A stretch of DNA of 64,000 nucleotides from Linyphia triangularis (Eukaryota > Arthropoda > Arachnida > Araneae > Linyphiidae). Within the stretch, counting starts at the first letter, position 1; each line of letters opens with the position of its first letter. Position numbers and translations under genes: made by a program. Shown here piece after piece: positions 57,241 to 64,000 of the stretch. The stretch is from positions 96,357,002-96,421,001 of the forward strand of contig OZ021723.1 of NCBI GenBank assembly GCA_963978545.1, in the 5' to 3' direction. The notes beneath the pieces are model-generated. The model searched no databases, was not told where the DNA came from, and saw nothing but the letters and a program-made list of their open reading frames with translations.

Positions 57241-58681
57241 TTCTATAAGTTTACCTTAACTTATTTGTTAAGAGTTGGGAAGCTCTCAATTATTAGTTTT
57301 TAGATTTAAAACTATAAAGAACATGTATACTTGTTCTCAAATTAGTTATTTCCTTCACAGTTTTAAAATTAGAATGTTCAAAAGCAAATGGTATTGGTTT
57401 TAATTAGTAAAGCTATGATAGCTAAAAATATGGCTATTTGTCATCAACTTGTTAGTGTTGCATATTCAGCAAATAATTGATATTAAGTCGCATTTTGAAT
57501 TACTTCAGAACTGACATAAAAATTAAATTATGGTATAAATACATTTTCAATTAGTGATTGCAAAATAAAATTAATTTGCTTACATATGTTTTTCTATTTG
57601 AGTAATACAGTAAAACAAACTATTGGAGGAATATTTCGTTCTTTTAAAAATAAAAAGAGTCTTTTTACTTTTATAAAAATTTTGTGTTACAAGAGTTAAA
57701 TCAAATATTTATAATTTAAATTTTACACTAAGGACTTTTAATTACTGAGTTTATACTAGTAATAAACAAAAACACAAACATGCCTTTCCGTTTAAAAAAA
57801 AAAAAATGTATATATTTTTTTCTTAGAAAAAAAAATGTATATTTTTTTTTTCTTTATGAGCCAATCAAATCACCCTGTTCTTTTTTAACTCACTTCCATC
57901 ACTTAAATTCAAACGTATAATTGCGTTTTCGTAATTTAAAAAAAAATTTAAAACAACAAAAAAATGGATAAAATCGTTATTGCATAAGAGCATTATGAAA
58001 TTGAGAAATTTTTCTAGAAGAATCTTATAACTAATTTAGACCCTAAGCAGAAACGATTCGCAAAAAATTCTTTTCCACTAATTAAAACATTCAAGTGTTA
58101 TGATAATTTTCCTCATAAAATACACTGCCCCCAAAAAATACCCTCCCCCCAAAAAAATAAAACTTTCACGCCTTTCCACGTGTTTTTTCATTAACCTCCA
58201 GCTTAGTTAAAGTAATTAGAAGTGTAAAAAATTAAGCGCAGTAATAATAATTAAAAATAATTATTCAAGCAATATCAACCGTTTGTTGCTTTAATTTTTT
58301 AGTTGGATATAACATATGAGGTTCTTGTTAGCGAACAACAACTTAAGATAAAAAAAAAATAACTCGAGCTTTAATTTTTCGTGAAAGGGCGTAACGAATT
58401 TAAAGTGCGTTTATCCCCCTCCCCGCCCTCAATGAAAACTGTTGGTTAATCCGCAGACAATGCAAGAGGCGGGCTATAAATCAAAACACACAAAAAACTG
58501 TTTCCTCTTTTCTTTTCTTCATTTAGATTAATTAGGTGATTAAAAGAAGTTTTTCCTGCAGTATCTTTTTAAAAACATTCATTTTTGCCTGACTGGAAAG
58601 CGAACCATAATTGTTAAGCATAACCACAATTAAGGAGTTTTAGTGAATATTCTGCTTTAGTTTTTAATTTTATTTTCTTAT

Positions 58682-58718
<37 letters not shown>

Positions 58719-59240
58719 CCTTTGTGGTGTGTGTCGACATGTTTATAGGGATGATAATGGCTTTAGCTTCTTTAGATATAAGGATCGGTAAGTAAGTATA
58801 ATAAAGACTTATCAAGCTCTTTTGAATGAAATTCTATTCCAGAATAATTTTTTCATAAAAAAAAAATCTTGTTCAGAATTATGAAAGATAAAGTCATTTA
58901 GAAAATTATTAGTATTATTATTATTTTCGGGGCTCATTATGAAAATACTCAATAAAATCATCTTATGAGACAAGAGCGTTTAGAAATGTTCGTTGAGAGT
59001 ATAATTATTTATTTTCTTTTGTTTAAGTGCTTAATTTTGCCGAGAAGAAGTGAAACAAATCTATAATATGAACTGATTTCTGAAGAAAATAAAAATATCT
59101 GAAATAATTACTAGATAGCAATGAGAAATAGTTGTTGAAGTAATCGGTTATAGTTAGTATAGAGATATTTAGCTTTATGGACTCTGTTCCCTAAAAATAA
59201 AATCAATTTTGAAGTTTTTATTGCATGTTGTTTTATATAT
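57241..59240. other. AT-rich sequence, no gene recognised
   Basis: Homopolymer runs at 57793-57808 (A) and 58686-58713 (T), with C-rich patches near 58126-58150 and 58416-58430. Probably 5' intron of agrin or intergenic sequence upstream of it. Confidence 0.4.
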
Positions 59241-59911
59241 TGTTGCGTGGACAGGTTCGAAAGATTTGAAGCCAAAGCAGATCAAAACTTGCAGAAATTT
59301 ATTCCAACGTAACTCTTCACAGATGCTCTTACAACTCCAGAATTGCTCGTTCTAGTAGACACAATACAGCTCTTTTCACAACAATAGAGCACAAAACAGC
59401 AGTTTAAAAAAACTTGACAACAACTGCTAAATCACCGCAAAAGACAAAGCAATACAGTTCGCTCACTGAGACTCAGTATTAGTAATTCCTGTCAACTAAT
59501 GGACTCGGCTAACAACTAACTCGGGCTTATATAGGGGAGGCGGCGAACATTCTTGAGACTTCTAGAGGTAGATGTTGGGAGAACTTTCCAGATAGTAGTT
59601 GAAAAGTCCTATACATGTACATGGGATACATGTACCGAAAATGCGCCAAATGGTCTCCAAGTTTGGCGATATTTGGCGATTTCTCGCCAAGTTGGCGAGA
59701 TTGCCATTACCATAATGTTAAATTCCCTGCTCCTTAAAACTCGCTTCCCAGAGTTACCTCTGTAAAACCCGTTATCAAGCATCAAGGGACTCATTGCAGG
59801 GAAACAAACTACCAACGAACTATTGCACTGCCTTATGCGAAATGTACATAAATGTTACTATTTACAAAATTAACACTACGAAATATTTACAAATATACAA
59901 AATTCGTAACA
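59241..59911 (-). repeat. Solo LTR (family S), minus orientation
   Basis: The reverse complement of the 14929-15722 LTR without its hairpin insert. On the plus strand it starts TGTTGCGTGG and ends AATTCGTAACA. It keeps the promoter-like TATATAAG block (minus strand, about 59530) and GGCGA/TCGCC-rich sequence at 59640-59705. No internal region is attached. Flanks do not form an exact target duplication. Confidence 0.7.
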
Positions 59912-62373
59912 TTATATATCTTTTTTACCCCTTTCCATTAACGTATTACTGTTCCTACTTAAATTTGTAGTATGGCATACTTTATTTAAAAAAAAAGCAA
60001 ACAATCAATTAATAATAAGAATTGATCTTAAACTGCAATTTTCCCCAAATGTGCATCCACTTCAAAATTCCAATGTACTTTTTCTAACTGACTATTAGAT
60101 ATTTAAAATTTTTATTAAGTTGTAGTACTTAACCTACAGCATTATACTGAGGTTAACTTTCATAATTATACTTTTAAAAACTCAGATCTTTAGTAAAAAA
60201 AAAAAAAAAGGTTTTCTTTTTAAAGAAAATTAGCGAATTAATTAAAAGAGTTTAAAAAAGCTATCATGATATTTTTTTTATCAAACTTTAACCTCAGAAT
60301 CTAGTATAAGAATCCAAAAATTTAAAACTCCTGTTTTAGGAACTTTCCCAGGAAAGGTACATCAAAAATAGATAATTTAACATTACAAGTATAAATGGTA
60401 CCGAGTTTTCTTAATGAAAATTATGAAAAATGTGGCTAGTCAAAGGATGCATATAAGTAAAAATAATTTAATCTTAACTATATTGACTCTATATTGACTC
60501 CAGACTACTAACTAATAGTTAAAATAGTCAGCTATAACAGACTACTAACTACTACTACTTAACTGCTAATGACTCCAGAAAGTTTAAAAAATAATAATAA
60601 TAAAATTCGGAATGTCAAGCTGGCAAACAAAAATGCAAACTTGCTCTATTTTTGGTTGTAAAAGAAAATCTTTTATAATAAAGATGTTTGCATCCATGTG
60701 TCTCATTTAGGATTATCAATATTTCTATAAACAATTTCTGAAGAATTATCCACCAGTTTGTATGTATAAATTGGAATTCTTCGATACAAAATGCTATTTT
60801 TCCACACCATTTGTTTTGGAATTTACCGTAAACTCTAAATACAAAGTTTCATGACTGTACGTTGAAAAACGCAACTTATATGAAGTATTTGGATATTGAG
60901 AAATGAATACAAATTAAAAGAATTGAAAATTTATCTCAGCAATTCTACAACTTCTCTAATATTTTGGTAAATAAAAGTCAGAAAAGAACATAGAACTAAA
61001 GGAAAAGTGGAAGGGAGATGGGTAATTGACCATGGTGAATCTATTGATGGTAAAAATAAAATCGTTTCATGGAATGTCATATTTTGTAATTAATAATTTT
61101 TAAAACTCTTTATAATTAATCATAAATAATTAAAAAAAAACTTTTAATCCATAACTTGTGTGAAATTTCTTGTCATTACCTGTCACACTGACTTTACACT
61201 TACTTGTCATCACTACCTGTCACATACTGATCAATTTAGGAAACTTTTTATTTTGAGGTATTTTGTATGCTGAATCCCAATATTTAATAATATTATCGGT
61301 TGATATTGAAGTTTTAAAGCGTAATTCTGCTTTATTATTTTTATGACCCCTAATTACACAAAAATGTATACATTTAAATAAAATCTTCCATGAGTTACAA
61401 CGATTATTTTCGTTATATATTTCTTGTGCAAAATATTAATTAGGATAAAAGATATAGCCAAATTAGCTTTCGAATTTGTTTGACACTGCAAATTATCTGC
61501 AGCACATTAAAGTACTTCGCTTATGTTTCTTCAAAACTTTTCTAGTAACTGTGAAGAAAACTTGAATATATAGGGATTTTCTTGATGCACTCAAATTGAA
61601 TAACACAATTATAGGTTGACTTAGTGTGAGGTTAATTTGAATTTTTGAATTTTTTTTAATTCCATTAAATTTGAAACGTTGGAAGTTAGAAATATACAGT
61701 TGCCAAAGAATAGTTCAATGGCTTTAATTTTGGTGATAAAAGTCTTATGATAAAGCTATTCAAACTCGTATGTCCAATTTACGATTTTTTATTTATTTTT
61801 TTTTTATTATTTTTCTGTATAAAAAATTTCTTTGATAATTTTTTTTAAAAAAATAGATGTGAAATAATAAATGAAATAATAAATATTAAATGGTTTATTT
61901 TCTTTTGTCATGCAGAATAAAAAATAATATTTAAAAACGTAATGTGCATCGAATGTGATGCAACAATAGTTTTCTTTTAAGTATATATACCGTAATTATT
62001 CCAAAATAATGGCATGAATTTCTTGCATAAAAGCCTATATTACATCTACACTAAAAAGATTGTTGTGAAATGGTTACAGAATCATGAACTTATGAAAACA
62101 CTGAATAATTTACTTATCACAGAAAATGCAGTTTGACATCCAATATTTTTGACCAGAAAACGTTTTTTTCTTCACGTTTAAAACTTCCAATCTAGGTGAC
62201 ATAACTTACCCCCTATTACTTAAACACCACTTAATGTAATTTAAACATCTAAATACGGATGGCTGTAATGACGTTAGAAGAACATTTAAAACTACCTACA
62301 ACAGTACAAACACTTCTTCAGAAAGGTACCTAAAAGATCACATTGTTTGTATATAACTTTTTAAATATTTTGC
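59912..62373. other. AT-rich sequence, nothing recognised
   Basis: No open frame, repeat with ends, or splice-flanked GC-rich segment was seen in either strand. A 15-base A run sits at 60195-60209. Confidence 0.4.
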
Positions 62374-62736
62374 AAGGGGAATCGGAGTTTAGGAACATCA
62401 AATATCAATTTTGAGATTAATATTGTAAAAAAAATACAAACAATTTTGAATCTGAAGGGGCAAACAGTTTTAATCTCGGTGAATCGGAAGTATTTTTAAA
62501 AAAAAAGTGTTTGGATCAATTTGAACTTTCATTTTAACTTTAACGGCCCACATCTCTAAACGGCAGTTTTGGAGACGTAAGGCTTAAAAATTTTAACTTA
62601 ACATACATTTTTATCAATACATTACACAATTTGAGTACAGCATTTTTTAGTATGTTTGAAATTAAAAATTTTATACAGTGTTATTGCCACCAAAAATGAC
62701 AATTTTTGAAAATTCTATTGAATATCAAGACATTGA

Positions 62737-62784
<48 letters not shown>

Positions 62785-63147
62785 AGAAACAAAACAAAAT
62801 ATCTAAAACTCTAAAACTGTTATGCTCAAATTGTATAATATATTGGTAAAATATATTTTAAAACTTTTATGTGCTTATCTTTAATAGTTTTTGAGTAAAT
62901 GTTTCTTACGTCTAAAAATTGCTCTTTGAAGGTAAGGGACGTTAAAGTTGAACACGATAATACAAATTAATGCATAACACTTTTTAAACTAGGGGTGTGG
63001 AACATCGCCCAACTTTCAACTACACTATAATACTGACGTGGTTTTTTGTCATTTACCGTATTTATATTTTCATCATTCATTTAGTAAAAATAGACAGTTT
63101 GGCGAATTTTTTTGCAATTATTACACTATATATATATATACACTATA

Positions 63148-63184
<37 letters not shown>

Positions 63185-63456
63185 TTACCACAACGATTTT
63201 GAAGAAAATCGTTAGAGCCGTTTTTTAGCAACTACTGAAAAAACTGATTTTTTCAAAGACAGCTACCCTATGCGCATGCGCGATTTGGACGAAAATCTTA
63301 ATGGTAGGTCCCATGGCCACCACCAACTCTCATACCAAATTTGAACATCGTAGGTCAATTTGTTCAGGAGTTATGCCGACCACAGACACACATACACACA
63401 GACGGATTTCTAGACAACTTTTTTGAGATCAAGATGTTTTAAAACGTAGAAAAATA

Positions 63457-63503
<47 letters not shown>

Positions 63504-63715
63504 AAAAAAAAAATCAAAATTGTGTGTACTCTTCTATACTTTCATTACCCTATGTATTACATATGGGTTATTGAAAGTAAAAAGATAAATAAAAATACTT
63601 GTAATTTAGGGAGATTAAAGTGTTTGGACCGTAGGATTCAAAACTGTGTGTAGTTTCTAATACAATATTAATCTCAAAATTGATTTTTTGACTTTCTTAA
63701 ACTCCGACTCCCTTA
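62374..63715. mobile_element. Inverted-repeat element with GGGRRTCGGAGTTTA ends
   Basis: Left AGGGGAATCGGAGTTTAGGA, then ATCAATTTTGAGATTAATAT, is mirrored at the right by ATATTAATCTCAAAATTGAT and AAACTCCGACTCCCTTAA. The right end keeps TTAA; the left flank has decayed. The interior includes T (62739-62783) and A (63459-63497) runs, a TA microsatellite and an apparently separate repeat at about 63000-63440. Confidence 0.6.
63000..63440. repeat. Unassigned repeat-like block with (TA)n
   Basis: (TA)n runs at 63126-63181 are followed by GGTAGGTCCCATGGCCACCA, ACCAAATTTGAACATCGTAG and GAGTTATGCCGACCACAGAC, and then a long A run. This composition and the A-rich end look like the 3' part of a non-LTR element read on the plus strand, but no protein remains to classify it. 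Confidence 0.35.
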
Positions 63716-64000
63716 ACAATTTGTTGATTGATTCTAATTCTGATGTTAAAATGTGTATTATGTTATTTTTTATCTAAAAGCACTGACTTGCTTCTGGCAA
63801 GAACGTAATAATTATGCCCTCACAAAAGTCTAATTTCTCTCTTATTATGAGTTTTGTTTCACTTGCTCCTTTGATTGTCTATTTAAGCTATGGAACTAAG
63901 TCTTGAGGCATCAGATATTTTTTATTATGTAAACTCACAAAAGTATCTTCTAAGTTACATGTTTTAAAAAGGACTGCTGCACATTTACGTCAAGTTTTTA

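Overview
The window looks like a piece of a large, AT-rich arthropod nuclear genome, most likely a spider or other arachnid. The organism call is an inference from intron size, base composition and repeat content; no single marker proves it. The only host gene I can support is on the minus strand: five exons of the extracellular heparan-sulfate proteoglycan agrin. In transcript order they are the second half of a follistatin/Kazal domain (51786-51900), two complete follistatin-like domains (49821-50042 and 44057-44293), a short Cys-Cys linker exon (42523-42615) and a complete laminin-EGF domain (12590-12754). All visible junctions between them are phase 1 and join in frame. The order matches vertebrate agrin just before its first laminin-EGF domain. 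The gene runs off both ends of the window.

The rest is intron filled with transposable elements. Two full-length Ty3/Gypsy elements are present. The one at 2479-8470 (+) has 231-bp LTRs, a 4-bp target duplication, a tRNA-Leu-type primer site and a rearranged gene order: Gag, protease and integrase come before reverse transcriptase and RNase H. That order, with a SCAN-like Gag, is the hallmark of the Gmr1 clade. The one at 35342-41185 (-) has the usual order, a tRNA-Phe-type primer site and Mag/K02A2.6-like proteins. Its integrase is split by a 1.35-kb hAT-like element (36800-38153) with an 8-bp target duplication. Both elements are disabled by nonsense codons, and the second also by a frameshift.

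From 17.5 to 20.8 kb four terminal-inverted-repeat elements lie almost end to end, including a 725-bp near-perfect palindrome. Related copies of several families recur elsewhere: TTAA-flanked elements at 1-355, 11077-11640 and 26161-26887; CAGGGTGG foldbacks at 20071-20832 and 51969-52729; solo LTRs at 14929-15722 and 59241-59911. From 53.0 to 56.5 kb a CR1-like LINE tail is split by a putative Helitron-type element (53451-54534) and a Tc1 transposon with double repeats at each end (54550-56111). Three tRNA-derived SINEs lie at 34122-34290, about 43735-43875 and about 44502-44771.

I found no host gene on the plus strand, no free-standing tRNA or rRNA gene and no CRISPR array. The remaining sequence is AT-rich intron with microsatellites and tandem repeats. 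The most notable items are the integrase-first Gypsy element, the long palindrome in its MITE cluster, and the nested LINE/Helitron/Tc1 locus.
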